Shown: positions 9,433-18,616, numbered from the stretch's first letter. The stretch is 49,074 nt of DNA from Thioploca sp. (GCA_030627125.1 DAOUSR010000004.1:1-49074), one strand, 5' to 3'. Numbers and translations are program-made. The notes: generated from the sequence alone by a model not told the origin.

Positions 9433-9460
9433 GTAGAGACAAGGCATGCCTTGTCTCTAC
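9433..9460. repeat. Perfect 28-bp palindrome (gtagagacaaggcatgcc...)
   Basis: GTAGAGACAAGGCA is followed immediately by its exact reverse complement. Closely similar 'gtagagac...gcatgc...gtctctac' palindromes are common intergenic repeats in cyanobacteria and some large sulfur bacteria. Confidence 0.8.
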
Positions 9461-9702
9461 GTTATAATATATTTAACTTAATGTATTTGCATGGTGATAT
9501 TACATATTATACCATAAATTTTAGTAGTTGAAGGTAATTATACCTAGTGTGAAGCAAGAATAAACTTACGTTCCAAAATAATATTAGCATGTAAAAATAG
9601 ATTCGTTCCGTTAATTAGCAAACTGCTAGAAATGTTAAATTAAAAATTATTGGTAACTTATGGTGGTAAAATTAATATGGGCAATAAAAACCAACTAGAG
9701 TA

Positions 9703-9723
9703 ATTCATAATTAAGAATTGCTA
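9703..9723 (-). repeat. Dispersed repeat family, partial copy D
   Basis: Reads TAGCAATTCTTAATTATGAA on the minus strand, identical to the start of copy A. It overlaps a spurious TTG start of the following kinase frame, which supports the later ATG as the real start. Confidence 0.5.
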
Positions 9724-9756
9724 TTTAATTCACATACTTTCAAAGTTACGACCAAA

Positions 9757-10947
9757 ATGCAACTATTTACTCAAATCAACAAATACTCCTTACTTTTTTC
9801 TGCAATTTTTATGTTTTCTATCGGATTAGGAGGGATATTGGAAAATCATATCATTTTTACAACGGTATCTTATTTTGGTGCTATGTTTATTGTTTTAGTA
9901 GTTATTAAAAAAGATTTTACAAATTTACAAACAGAAAAAACTTATTTAGCAACAAAGTTAAAACAACATTCTGTTGAGTTACAAAATGCTCTTGAGCAAC
10001 TAGAATTAGCTAAACAACAATTAATCCAAACTGAAAAAATGGCAGCTCTAGGTAGAGAAACGGCTGATATAATTCATGAAATTAATACTCCACTAGGCGT
10101 AATTAGTTCCTCAATCAGTATTACTAAAATGTTTTCAGAACAAATTTTAGAACAATTACCATTAATAATAAACTTATCTAATGAATCAGCATTTATTGAA
10201 TTAATAAAACGTTCAGCACAAAATTTATTATCTAACAAGGAAGAACGTGAACTTAAAAACATTATAGCTAAGCAATTAAATGAATATTCGATTACTAATA
10301 ATGTTACTATTGCTAATTACTTAGTAAGTATGGGAATTTATAATGGAATTGAAACGTTATTGCATTTGTTAAGGTCATCTGATAATGTAAAAATATTCAA
10401 AATAGCATATAAAATTGCCGCTTTAAAAACTATTATTTTAACTAACTCTACTGCCATTGATAAAGCGATAAAAATTATCACCGCAATAAACTTTTATGGT
10501 AATAATTCTAGTCAAACTACAAATATCATTGACAATATCGAAACAATTTTAACTTTATATCATAATAAAACTAAACAAGGAGTAGAAATTATCCGTAATT
10601 ACTCCAATTTACCACCTATAATGTGTTATCCAAATGAGCTGGGGCAAGTGTGGACAAACTTAATTCACAATGCCTTGCATGCAATGAACTACCAAGGTAT
10701 ATTACAACTTGATGTACAATTACAAAATTCAAATGTATGTGTAAGTATCTCTGATAATGGGATTGGTATCTCAGATGAAATTAAAGATAAAATATTTGAG
10801 CCATTTTTTACCACCAAATCAGCAGATGAAGGCAATGGCTTAGGATTAGATATTGTTAAAAAAATTATTGAGAAACATAATGGAAAAATTACAGTTAATA
10901 GTAAACCTGGCCAAACGGTATTTAGGGTATCTATTCCAGCTCAATAA
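9757..10947 (+). CDS. Membrane-bound sensor histidine kinase
   Basis: 396 residues from ATG 9757; the frame is open from TTG 9718, but that start lies in a repeat. Two membrane helices (about residues 11-27 and 33-50) are followed by a coiled coil, a HisKA helix with phospho-acceptor His107 (HEINTPLG), and a HATPase_c domain with N box (NLIHNALHAM), DNGIGIS, FEPFFTTK and GNGLGLDIV. About 110 residues are inserted between the two dimerisation helices, as in the next gene. There is no periplasmic sensor domain of any size. It is a close paralogue of the downstream gene, 24 bases away, and likely works with it in one pathway. Confidence 0.9.
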   Translation: MQLFTQINKYSLLFSAIFMFSIGLGGILENHIIFTTVSYFGAMFIVLVVIKKDFTNLQTEKTYLATKLKQHSVELQNALEQLELAKQQLIQTEKMAALGRETADIIHEINTPLGVISSSISITKMFSEQILEQLPLIINLSNESAFIELIKRSAQNLLSNKEERELKNIIAKQLNEYSITNNVTIANYLVSMGIYNGIETLLHLLRSSDNVKIFKIAYKIAALKTIILTNSTAIDKAIKIITAINFYGNNSSQTTNIIDNIETILTLYHNKTKQGVEIIRNYSNLPPIMCYPNELGQVWTNLIHNALHAMNYQGILQLDVQLQNSNVCVSISDNGIGISDEIKDKIFEPFFTTKSADEGNGLGLDIVKKIIEKHNGKITVNSKPGQTVFRVSIPAQ

Positions 10948-10971
10948 CACTATAATTATTGAGGTTTAATA

Positions 10972-12438
10972 TTGAATAAGCCAGTTATTATTTGTGTTGA
11001 CGATGAGAAAAGTGCTCTTAACACTATTCAGATGGAGTTACTGGAATCTTTAGGGGAGGAATACTTCATTGAAGTCGCTGAAAGTGGCGAAGAAGCTTTA
11101 GTTTTATTTGAAGAATTAAGCCAAGATGGTTGCGATATCCCTCTGGTAATCTCCGACTTTATTATGCCGGGTATGTCTGGTTCCGAACTTCTCCAGTGCA
11201 TTCATCTGATTGCTCCCAAAACTTTTAAAATATTATTAACTGGCATAACTGACACTACGGCATTAGTAGAAGCTCTTAACCATGCTAATTTATATCGCTA
11301 TATTTTAAAACCTTGGGATAGCCATGAATTAATTCTGACAGTATACGATGCGGTTAAAAGTTATTATAAAGACCAATTGTTGGAAGAACAAAACAATGTC
11401 CTGAAAGAAATAAATGCAACTCTACAAGAGCGTACTGATGAACTGTCACAGACTCTCAACAATTTGAAATCAACCCAACAAGAATTAATTCAATCTGAAA
11501 AATTGGCAACTTTAGGCCAACTAGTTGCTGGAATTGCTCATGAAATTAATACTCCATTGGGAGCGATTCGTTCTTCAGTAGAAAATATAGCTCAATTTTT
11601 TAATAATTCTTTGGAACAGTTACCAATTTTTTTTCAATCGCTATCTGAAGAACGGCAAAAAGATTTTTTTATTTTATTAAAACAAGCTATTAAACAAAAA
11701 AATTTATTATCTTCCAAAGAGAAACGCCAATTTAGACGAGCTTTAATTCGCCAATCAACTGAATATGATATTGATGAAACAACTGCTGATACATTAGTAG
11801 AAATAGGGATTTATGATGATATTAAAATGTTTTTACCTTTATTGCAAGACCCTAATAGTAAAACCATTTTAGATATGGCCTATCAGTTGATAAGTTTACA
11901 AAAAAGTACTCATACCATCAATATAGCCTCGCATAGAGCTACAAAAATTGTATTTGCGTTGAAAAATTTTGCTCGTTATGACCATACTGGTGAAAAGACA
12001 TCGGCTAATATTATTGAAGGAATTGAAACGGTATTGACTCTGTACCATAACCAGCTTAAACATGGAGTTACAATAGTTAAAAATTATGTTGATGATTTAC
12101 CTTGGATACTTTGTTATCCGGATGAACTTAATCAAGTTTGGACTAATTTGGTTCATAATGCTTTACAAGCAATGAGTAATAAAGGTACTTTACAGATTGA
12201 TGTAATTATACAAGATAACCAAATTTCGATTGCGATTACAGATAGTGGGGCTGGTATTCCAGAAGAGATTAAGTCCAAAATTTTCAAGCCATTTTTTACC
12301 ACCAAATCAGCTGGTGAAGGTAGTGGTTTAGGGCTTGATATTGCTAAAAAAATTCTTGATAAACATGATGGTACGATTACTGTTGATAGTGTAGTTGGGA
12401 AAACTACATTTATGGTATTGATTCCTATTCCTAACTGA
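10972..12438 (+). CDS. Hybrid response regulator-histidine kinase (REC-HisKA-HATPase)
   Basis: 488 residues, TTG start preceded by GAGG about 10 bases upstream. The N-terminal receiver has D10/D11, phospho-acceptor D62 (SDFIMPG), T90 and K113 (YILKPWD). A coiled coil (about 135-175) leads to HisKA with H190 (HEINTPLGAI), then a ~110-residue helical insert, the second helix (around 316-337), and HATPase_c (NLVHNALQAM, DSGAGIP, GSGLGLDIA). It is cytosolic with no membrane segment. Layout suggests the membrane kinase upstream phosphorylates this receiver or heterodimerises with it. No output DNA-binding domain is seen here. Confidence 0.9.
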   Translation: MNKPVIICVDDEKSALNTIQMELLESLGEEYFIEVAESGEEALVLFEELSQDGCDIPLVISDFIMPGMSGSELLQCIHLIAPKTFKILLTGITDTTALVEALNHANLYRYILKPWDSHELILTVYDAVKSYYKDQLLEEQNNVLKEINATLQERTDELSQTLNNLKSTQQELIQSEKLATLGQLVAGIAHEINTPLGAIRSSVENIAQFFNNSLEQLPIFFQSLSEERQKDFFILLKQAIKQKNLLSSKEKRQFRRALIRQSTEYDIDETTADTLVEIGIYDDIKMFLPLLQDPNSKTILDMAYQLISLQKSTHTINIASHRATKIVFALKNFARYDHTGEKTSANIIEGIETVLTLYHNQLKHGVTIVKNYVDDLPWILCYPDELNQVWTNLVHNALQAMSNKGTLQIDVIIQDNQISIAITDSGAGIPEEIKSKIFKPFFTTKSAGEGSGLGLDIAKKILDKHDGTITVDSVVGKTTFMVLIPIPN

Positions 12439-12442
12439 GGTA

Positions 12443-12510
12443 TAGCAATTCTTAATTCTTAATGAACTTCAATATAAATATCAGTCATTTAATTCGTATA
12501 AATATATTTT
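12443..12510 (+). repeat. Dispersed repeat family, copy B
   Basis: Begins TAGCAATTCTTAATTCTTAA. The 28 bases at 12472-12499 are identical to 28576-28603. Confidence 0.65.
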
Positions 12511-12562
12511 TCTGGTTCCCATGCACCAGCGTCACTGCAATTAAGTTAAGAAAAAAAATCAT

Positions 12563-12632
12563 GTCATTCCCGTGAAAACGGGAATCTAGAATCTCTGGAT
12601 ACCCACTTTCGTGGGTATGACAATCAAAGATA
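12563..12632. repeat. 'tcattcccgtgaaaacgggaat' double-hairpin repeat
   Basis: Two hairpins: ATTCCCGT (12566-12573) with ACGGGAAT (12578-12585), and TACCCAC with GTGGGTA (about 12600-12617). This type of CATTCCCG...CGGGAAT repeat is widespread in proteobacterial intergenic regions. Between convergent genes it may also end transcription. Confidence 0.7.
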
Positions 12633-12646
12633 TATAATTGTTGTTC

Positions 12647-13588
12647 TTATTTTTCAGATGGTAATTTAGATACAGCATCCATAATGCGGAAATATCCTGT
12701 ACCCGGAACCATCTCTAAAACCGCAGAATATGCATCAACTTGGGTTGACCATACTGGAAACAAAGGATTAATCAACTGAAAATCAATAGATGGTAAATTT
12801 ATTACACCTGTATTTTTACTTGGATCAAATTTATAAGTAGGGTTAGGATAATTGCTACTTCCACAAGACATAGTACCATCAGCATTCCCTTTAATATAAC
12901 CATCATCATATGCTGCATCCAATTCTGTTTGCTGACATTGAACACCATCACCACTTCCAGTATCCACATTTTCAGCAACGCTCACTACATAGCCACTACC
13001 TTCACGACCAGAACGACCATTTAGCACACCATTCTCACTAAAATGAATTTGGCCAGTACGCCAAAACCCTGTAGTTTCTCGCATTGGAAAAAACGATTCC
13101 ACCGTAAAAGGAACGACTTCTGTTGAAAAGGCTGTATAAGCTAAACGTTCAGCTTTTACTTTAACACCCTGTTTAGTCACAATAAGGGTAACACTAGATA
13201 AAACTTCTTGTTGATCGCTATCACTCTCTCGTTGTTTAGCACCTAATGGAATATAAAATACATTATGATAACTTTGTCCACCAGTATGTCCATCACTACA
13301 CCACACATTGACTTCATTTTTTGGCTCACTGACAGAACCAGACATCAAATGGCATTCGGCATTAGTACCACCATAACCATCTGTGGAAGATGTAGTAGAA
13401 AAATGGATTCCAAATCCAGCAACATCAGACAAATTATTTACCGTAAATGCAATATTTTCTTGCTCATCAATGGTAATCGTACCTGCTTGTACAATCGACA
13501 AAGATAATGCAACAGCAACTCCAATAGCTAAACGAGAAACTTGTAAAGAGTAACTGGCAATAGTTGACATAGATTGGTTTGTTTGCAT
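12647..13588 (-). CDS. Secreted protein of unknown function
   Basis: 313 residues with a strong ribosome-binding site (GAGGAA). A signal peptide ends near residue 35 (VALSLSIVQAG). The mature protein is beta-rich, Ser/Gly/Thr-rich and has Cys at scattered positions (ECHLM, VWCSDG, VQCQQ, MSCGSS) that could form disulfides in the periplasm or outside the cell. A short segment (ELDAAYDDGYIKGNADG) resembles the 'YxxGYxxG' spacers seen in bacterial surface proteins. No catalytic motif is recognised. It is transcribed divergently from the HTH-ATPase gene. Confidence 0.75.
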   Translation of the reverse strand: MQTNQSMSTIASYSLQVSRLAIGVAVALSLSIVQAGTITIDEQENIAFTVNNLSDVAGFGIHFSTTSSTDGYGGTNAECHLMSGSVSEPKNEVNVWCSDGHTGGQSYHNVFYIPLGAKQRESDSDQQEVLSSVTLIVTKQGVKVKAERLAYTAFSTEVVPFTVESFFPMRETTGFWRTGQIHFSENGVLNGRSGREGSGYVVSVAENVDTGSGDGVQCQQTELDAAYDDGYIKGNADGTMSCGSSNYPNPTYKFDPSKNTGVINLPSIDFQLINPLFPVWSTQVDAYSAVLEMVPGTGYFRIMDAVSKLPSEK

Positions 13589-13951
13589 GAGTATTAATTC
13601 CTCAGTATGGTTAATTAATATAAAATGAATAAATAATTGTATTAATGCTAAAAAACTTATGAATCATCTTAGTCTCAACAAGAATTTTTAACATGGGCAA
13701 ATGATACCTTTTTCATAAACCATATGAGTTGGATACTTGCCAACCTAATTTCCAACTTAAACTAAATTCAATATAACTTCTTGAAAATAATTATTTATTT
13801 TATTGCAAATTATTTTTTAGAAGATATTTTTAAGTTGATTAGTCAAAATTAACCAACGATTTACCAACTTATCCAATTTTCTAGGTTGCCACATTGCCAA
13901 CTATCCTCTTTTACGTTACACTTAATTTCAAATTCAGTATAGAGGTATTCC
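13589..13951. promoter_or_regulatory. Divergent intergenic region with repeated CCAAC motifs
   Basis: CCAAC occurs at 13740-13744, 13752-13756, 13853-13857, 13864-13868 and 13897-13901, and GTTGG at 13728-13732. Two pairs are spaced 11-12 bases, about one helical turn. GTTGG-N7-CCAAC (13728-13744) forms an inverted repeat. This suggests operator sites for a DNA-binding protein, most simply the adjacent HTH protein acting on itself and on the divergent secreted-protein gene. That link is inference. Confidence 0.4.
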
Positions 13952-15115
13952 ATGCACACATTTGGAGAAATACTCACCAAACACATGCACCGAATAGGTA
14001 TGGGTAATGATTTTTTAGGCAAGAAAATAGGAGTTAACGGAGAAGCGGTAAGGAAATGGAAAAATGAATTAGCTAAACCTAACAACCGGGAAAAAGTTAT
14101 TAAAGCTGCTAATGCCTTGCGATTAACAGAACTAGAAACCAATGAATTTTTGGAAAAATCAGGTTTTCATCAAGAATATCCATTAGCAGAAGTAATTTTT
14201 AAAGAATTTATCGAGCATATTTTTATTGAGCTTGAAGACATTCAACCTTGTTCAGTAATGTTATTGCTTACTCAAGCTAATTGGGGAGAACCTCCCTGTC
14301 GTGATGCAATATTGCTCCAAGCCAAGAAAAAATATTTACCAGAAAACGTATTACATATCCAACCACCTTATATTTTAGACACCGATAGCAATGCTTATTT
14401 TACCGACCTAGGTAAACAATGTGGATTTCTCAATGTAAAAGATGCAATCGGCTTTAGCACTGTTTTACAAGAACATTTAGAAAATACTAATAGATTATTC
14501 TTATTAATCAGTCGTTTTGAACAAGGCAAATCACGTAAACAACTAGCCAGCATTATTCGAGGTTTAAGCGACAAATACAATAACCGTTTACAAGTAATTA
14601 TTTGTGGTAATAAATATTTAGAAGAATTAAAATTTAAAGAAGGGGCTTTATCTCTATTAAATATTGCCAAAATTAAACGTTGGCCGGAATTAGGAATTAA
14701 AGAAGTACAAGATTTACGAGATTGTCGTTTTAAAGGAATGAAGTTAACCGATGATTTAATAGAATATTTTTTAAACATTAGTGGTGGTCATCCACAATTA
14801 TTGAACGAATGCTTAAAAATATATCAAAACTCTCCTAGATTGGGTTTAATCGAATACTCAGAAATGTTGACTGAACTTGATCATGTTTGGCAATTATTTA
14901 TCCCATTTAAAAACTCTACAGAAGAAAAACGAATAGTAAAACTATTACAGCAGGATGATTTAGGCAGAACAAAACCTTATATTCTCGATGATTTATTGCG
15001 GGAACTATATTGGAAAAATCTATTAGTAAACAGAGAAAAACATTTATTTTGGCGATGTGAAGCGATAAAAGAGGTAGGGCTGGAAATTTTTGGACAAACG
15101 GACTCCAAATTTTAG
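13952..15115 (+). CDS. HTH protein fused to AAA/STAND-like domain lacking Walker motifs
   Basis: 387 residues, RBS AGAGG. Residues 1-60 form an XRE-like helix-turn-helix (LGKKIGVNGEAVRKWKNELAKP). The rest follows the outline of a STAND/AAA ATPase: a segment where the P-loop should be (LLLTQANWGEPPCRDA) lacks GxxxxGK(S/T), the Walker B strand ends in SRF and not DE (LFLLISRFEQG), and the sensor/lid region is recognisable (ISGGHPQLLNECLKIY). It therefore probably binds DNA without hydrolysing ATP. The intact ATPase at 16488-18149 has a comparable core and may be its partner. The fold call is by motif order only. Confidence 0.6.
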   Translation: MHTFGEILTKHMHRIGMGNDFLGKKIGVNGEAVRKWKNELAKPNNREKVIKAANALRLTELETNEFLEKSGFHQEYPLAEVIFKEFIEHIFIELEDIQPCSVMLLLTQANWGEPPCRDAILLQAKKKYLPENVLHIQPPYILDTDSNAYFTDLGKQCGFLNVKDAIGFSTVLQEHLENTNRLFLLISRFEQGKSRKQLASIIRGLSDKYNNRLQVIICGNKYLEELKFKEGALSLLNIAKIKRWPELGIKEVQDLRDCRFKGMKLTDDLIEYFLNISGGHPQLLNECLKIYQNSPRLGLIEYSEMLTELDHVWQLFIPFKNSTEEKRIVKLLQQDDLGRTKPYILDDLLRELYWKNLLVNREKHLFWRCEAIKEVGLEIFGQTDSKF

Positions 15116-15158
15116 TTTAAAATTACTAAGATAAATTTTGGAATCCATCATTACAGAT

Positions 15159-16286
15159 TTACCTAGAACGAGAATCTTTGTTATTAAACAAAGAAGTCAT
15201 CCAACCAACTATCAGAGAAGTATGCTTCTTCTGGTCAGTATGAATCTCTTTAACGGTCCTTTGAGTTTCTTCTTGTTTAATTTTAATTTTTTCAACTTCT
15301 TGTTGAGTATTTTTGACTATCTTACTGGTCTCTTGAGTTTCCTCATGGATGTCTTTCAATACCTTCATCAGATTAACTTTCTGGAATTGAGATTTTTTAG
15401 GAATGTACTGATTAACAATCTGCTCTACAACAGGCTCATCCTTCACTACTTTAGTAATCCCCAAAAGCTCTGAAGGTTTTCTTAACATGAATGCTGCTAT
15501 TGCCTCAATAAGTCTTGCATTTACTAAAGTTGGAGTTATTTCTAATTTGATAAGACCAAATATACCTTTTTCTCCCATTCCTCCAAAATTTTGAATTTCC
15601 AAATCAATTAAACCAGTTTTTTCATTACCACGAAACCTAAATTCAATATCAACCTTGTTTTCAACTTTCAGTTCAGCCTTAACATCCTGACCATTTCTGC
15701 ATTTTACTTCAGATACAGTGAAAGCTAAATTATGGTCACGTAAAAAATCTTCTTTATCAGTTAATTTTTGTTCAATATTGCGAAAACTGTAAAACGTTAG
15801 TCTTACATCAGAGCGTTTCTCTGGAACACATTCCAAACTGAAAGAAAAATCATGTCTTCTATCAAAATCTACTGATTTTTCAATTCTGTAATTAGTGAGA
15901 TTACCTGCGATTTCTTCATGAAAAAGCTGATATTTGGATGATAGTTGAATCCCTGCTTTTAACCAATTAAGCAACTCAATTGGTTCCATTTCATTGCCTA
16001 GCTTTGCAATATCAGGTATTTCACTACTTAGGTATTTAAGTAAGTCGTTTGGATTTTTCATACATGCTTCTGGTATCTCAATTTCCTCTTTTAAGGAATT
16101 CAACAGTCTAGCCAGTTCAGCCATGTATTTGTTTAGATAAGTTAATGGATAAGCTAAACTTTTATACCTCTTTTCATAATTATCTCGCTGTTCTTCCTGC
16201 ATCTTTGTTATTGCAGCTTCAACAACTTCTCTTTGTTTAGCTTTCTCAGCTAACACATCTATAATTTTTGATTTGGAATCAGTCAT
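15159..16286 (-). CDS. Coiled-coil protein of unknown function
   Basis: 375 residues. N-terminal helices (residues 1-70, Lys/Glu-rich) lead to a central beta-rich part (about 135-260) and a C-terminal coiled coil (about 315-360, repeats of HEETQET / KQEETQRT type). No signal peptide and no known catalytic motif. It is convergent with the HTH-ATPase gene and divergent from the membrane ATPase gene. Its function is not recognised; the coiled coil suggests it scaffolds an assembly. Confidence 0.65.
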   Translation of the reverse strand: MTDSKSKIIDVLAEKAKQREVVEAAITKMQEEQRDNYEKRYKSLAYPLTYLNKYMAELARLLNSLKEEIEIPEACMKNPNDLLKYLSSEIPDIAKLGNEMEPIELLNWLKAGIQLSSKYQLFHEEIAGNLTNYRIEKSVDFDRRHDFSFSLECVPEKRSDVRLTFYSFRNIEQKLTDKEDFLRDHNLAFTVSEVKCRNGQDVKAELKVENKVDIEFRFRGNEKTGLIDLEIQNFGGMGEKGIFGLIKLEITPTLVNARLIEAIAAFMLRKPSELLGITKVVKDEPVVEQIVNQYIPKKSQFQKVNLMKVLKDIHEETQETSKIVKNTQQEVEKIKIKQEETQRTVKEIHTDQKKHTSLIVGWMTSLFNNKDSRSR

Positions 16287-16487
16287 TGTCTCCCACCTTA
16301 AAGTTTAAACTGGTATTTTAAAACTCTTATCGCATAATACCACGAGTTTAATTGACTAATCAATTTTTTTACTTTAATATGTTTTAATAATTTTATATAA
16401 TATAAATATTTTAAATATATCAGTTTGTTATAAAAGAATAGTTATTTATATTACACTCAAAAAATTTGGCATTTTAAGAGACATTTA

Positions 16488-18149
16488 ATGTTAATAGAAA
16501 TCCTAGTTTTAACAGTTTCATCGCTAATAATTATTGCAATATATTACTGGCATTTATATCATAATTCTGTTGTACGTCTTTTATCTAAAACTCCATCATG
16601 TTTATTATCAATAATACCTTTAGAAAACCTTGCTAAAACTAAACAACTATTACAACGTATTAATTGCCTTGAAAAAGTATTAGAACAGAATGATATTGAT
16701 ATTAGTTATTTAGACAATGCAATTAAATTTATTAATATGTCAAATGAAAAGCGCTATGAACTAATATCTAACAAATTAAATTGCAAAATGGAGCCTAGTG
16801 TTAATTCGGAAATTTTTAAATTAACTTTATGCTCAACCTTTCCGCTAGGTCTTGGTAGTTGTTTATTATATTTTCCTGCTAAAAATTTAACTGCAAATTA
16901 TATTATTAATAAATTAAAACAAGAATTTATGTTTTCTAACGTAATAGTAATAACTTTAAAACCGAGTCACCAATCAAAACTGCATTCTTATGGAAAAGAT
17001 ATAACTACTCGATGGATAGTTCCAAATAATCAAGAATTAACAACTTTACTATTACATCCTGAACCTGTTTGTATATTTACTGAATTATTAACTGACCAAC
17101 TTGCTAGAAAACTAATTTCTCCATATCAAACAGAAGGAGGAATAACTAAAGAAATGGTTTTTTTTGGACGTGAAGAACTGTTAACTAGGATTTTAAACCG
17201 TGATTTAGCTAATTATTTAATAATTGGTGGAAGACAACTAGGAAAGTCTAGTTTTTTGAAAAAGATAGAACGATATTATGAAAATAATTCTAAGGTACGA
17301 TGTCATTATCTTACTTTATTTGGTAATAATTTATTGGATGTATTGAAAAAAGAATTGAGATTAGAAGAAAATGTTTCTCAATCTGTTGTGTTAGAAAAAT
17401 TAGGTAATATAAAACACGGAAACAGTTGCTTATTGTTGATTGACGAATCTGATCAATTTATCCGGGATGAAATGGCTAATAATTATCCTTTACTAAGCTT
17501 TTTTCGTGGTTTAAGCGAACTAGGCAATTGTCATTTTATTTTTGTAGGATTTTGGAATTTGTATGATGCAGTTATTAATTATCAATCTCCGCTCCGAAAT
17601 TTTGGACAATCTATACGAATAGGTAAGTTAGAAGCAGACGCTTGTAGGAAATTAGCCACTGAGCCGATGGAAATACTAGATATTCATTATGAATCTGAAG
17701 ACTTAGTTGAACAAATTTTAATTGCAACTGGCCAACGAGCTAACTTGATTGCAATAACATGTAACGAAATGTTAGGAAAATTAAAAAATAATCAAAGTAT
17801 ATTGAAACAAGAAAATGTGACTAACGCTTTACATTGTGAAGCTATAGAAATAGCTTTATCAGGTTGGACACAGTTAACTGATGATGATAAAGCTAGCCGT
17901 TTAGATCGTATTATTGTTTATGTTACAGTTAAAAAAGGTCGATTTAATATGAAAAGTTTACTAGGATTTTTCAATAAATATAATTACGTTTGTAGTGTTC
18001 CAGAATTAGAAAAATCTCTAAAACGTCTTGAATTAGCTTATATCATAAAGCGTGATAATAAAGGAATTTATACTTATTGTGTACCCTTATTTAGAGAAAA
18101 TTTGTTAGAAGAAGATTTGTTAATATTATTAAAGCAAGAGATGAAATAA
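16488..18149 (+). CDS. Membrane-anchored AAA/STAND-type ATPase
   Basis: 553 residues. One N-terminal membrane helix (about 3-21) is followed by a helical region, an alpha/beta segment (about 120-205), then a junction FFGREELLTRIL typical of STAND/AAA_16-like ATPases. Walker A is GGRQLGKSS (247-255) and Walker B is CLLLIDESD; a lid region and a C-terminal winged-helix-like part follow (VTVKKGRFNMKSLLGFF). The catalytic motifs are intact, unlike in the 13952-15115 protein. Likely a signalling or conflict-type ATPase held at the membrane; substrate unknown. Confidence 0.7.
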   Translation: MLIEILVLTVSSLIIIAIYYWHLYHNSVVRLLSKTPSCLLSIIPLENLAKTKQLLQRINCLEKVLEQNDIDISYLDNAIKFINMSNEKRYELISNKLNCKMEPSVNSEIFKLTLCSTFPLGLGSCLLYFPAKNLTANYIINKLKQEFMFSNVIVITLKPSHQSKLHSYGKDITTRWIVPNNQELTTLLLHPEPVCIFTELLTDQLARKLISPYQTEGGITKEMVFFGREELLTRILNRDLANYLIIGGRQLGKSSFLKKIERYYENNSKVRCHYLTLFGNNLLDVLKKELRLEENVSQSVVLEKLGNIKHGNSCLLLIDESDQFIRDEMANNYPLLSFFRGLSELGNCHFIFVGFWNLYDAVINYQSPLRNFGQSIRIGKLEADACRKLATEPMEILDIHYESEDLVEQILIATGQRANLIAITCNEMLGKLKNNQSILKQENVTNALHCEAIEIALSGWTQLTDDDKASRLDRIIVYVTVKKGRFNMKSLLGFFNKYNYVCSVPELEKSLKRLELAYIIKRDNKGIYTYCVPLFRENLLEEDLLILLKQEMK

Positions 18150-18165
18150 TTTTTTGTACAGAATT

Positions 18166-18460
18166 TTATGTTCCGAAGTTAATTAGTAAACCTCTTGGAA
18201 AGTCATAGGCTACTACATAATTTTTGGCTTGAGCAATATGTACGTCTTCTAAGTTTACTAAAGCTTTGATTTCTACGATTACTTCATTTTCAATTACAAA
18301 ATCTGCTCTACGAGTGCCAACTGCTGGCCAATTAACTTTAAATTTTCCTCTGACACCACAGTTTGATGCACATATTGCAATGATAATTGTTTAGCTAAAA
18401 TATGCAGATGAGTTTCTGCAAGATTTTCCGGTGATTGGATTATTAATGGGGAAGCTATAT
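18166..18460 (-). pseudogene. Frameshifted PD-(D/E)XK remnant (GxxExxY-like family)
   Basis: On the minus strand one frame gives SPENLAETHLHILAKQLSLQ and, after a shift near 18360, another gives GTRRADFVIENEVIVEIKAL continuing to LLINFGT and a TAA at 18166-18168. ADFVIENEVIVEIK carries the D...E-x-K core, and the GLLINFG ending is typical of GxxExxY-type proteins. At least one frameshift and no convincing start make it a pseudogene. Confidence 0.6.
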
Positions 18461-18498
18461 TTTTGGCATGGTTTTACTCCTTGGTTGATTAATTGTAA

Positions 18499-18571
18499 TT
18501 GTCTGAATCAAAATTTGCATTGTCTGAATCATGATTTGCATGATTTAAAGATTAACAGGATTAAAAAACAT
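18499..18571. repeat. 'tgtctgaatcatgatttgcatgatttaaagattaacaggatt' direct repeat
   Basis: TGTCTGAATCA occurs twice (starting about 18500 and 18521), each followed by an ATTTGCAT segment and then GATTAACAGGATT. Repeats of this wording are common dispersed intergenic elements in filamentous sulfur bacteria and some other bacteria. They follow directly on the pseudogene. Confidence 0.55.
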
Positions 18572-18616
18572 ACAACTCAATGCAGTTATTTTACAAATTC
18601 TAATTCAGATAAAAAA

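Larger units (their letters stand above)
9327..9756. other. Intergenic region between slipin and sensor kinase
   Basis: Divergent region, AT-rich. It contains the perfect palindrome at 9433-9460 and a partial dispersed-repeat copy at 9703-9723. No gene or RNA is recognisable in the rest. Confidence 0.5.

Noticed and set aside
15138-15473. 111-codon plus-strand ORF
   Set aside because: It lies antisense to the coiled-coil protein gene and has a Phe/Leu-rich composition typical of the complement of Lys/Glu-rich coding sequence.
18499-18571. CRISPR array
   Set aside because: Only two short direct repeats with near-identical 'spacers'; it fits a dispersed repeat and there are no cas genes.
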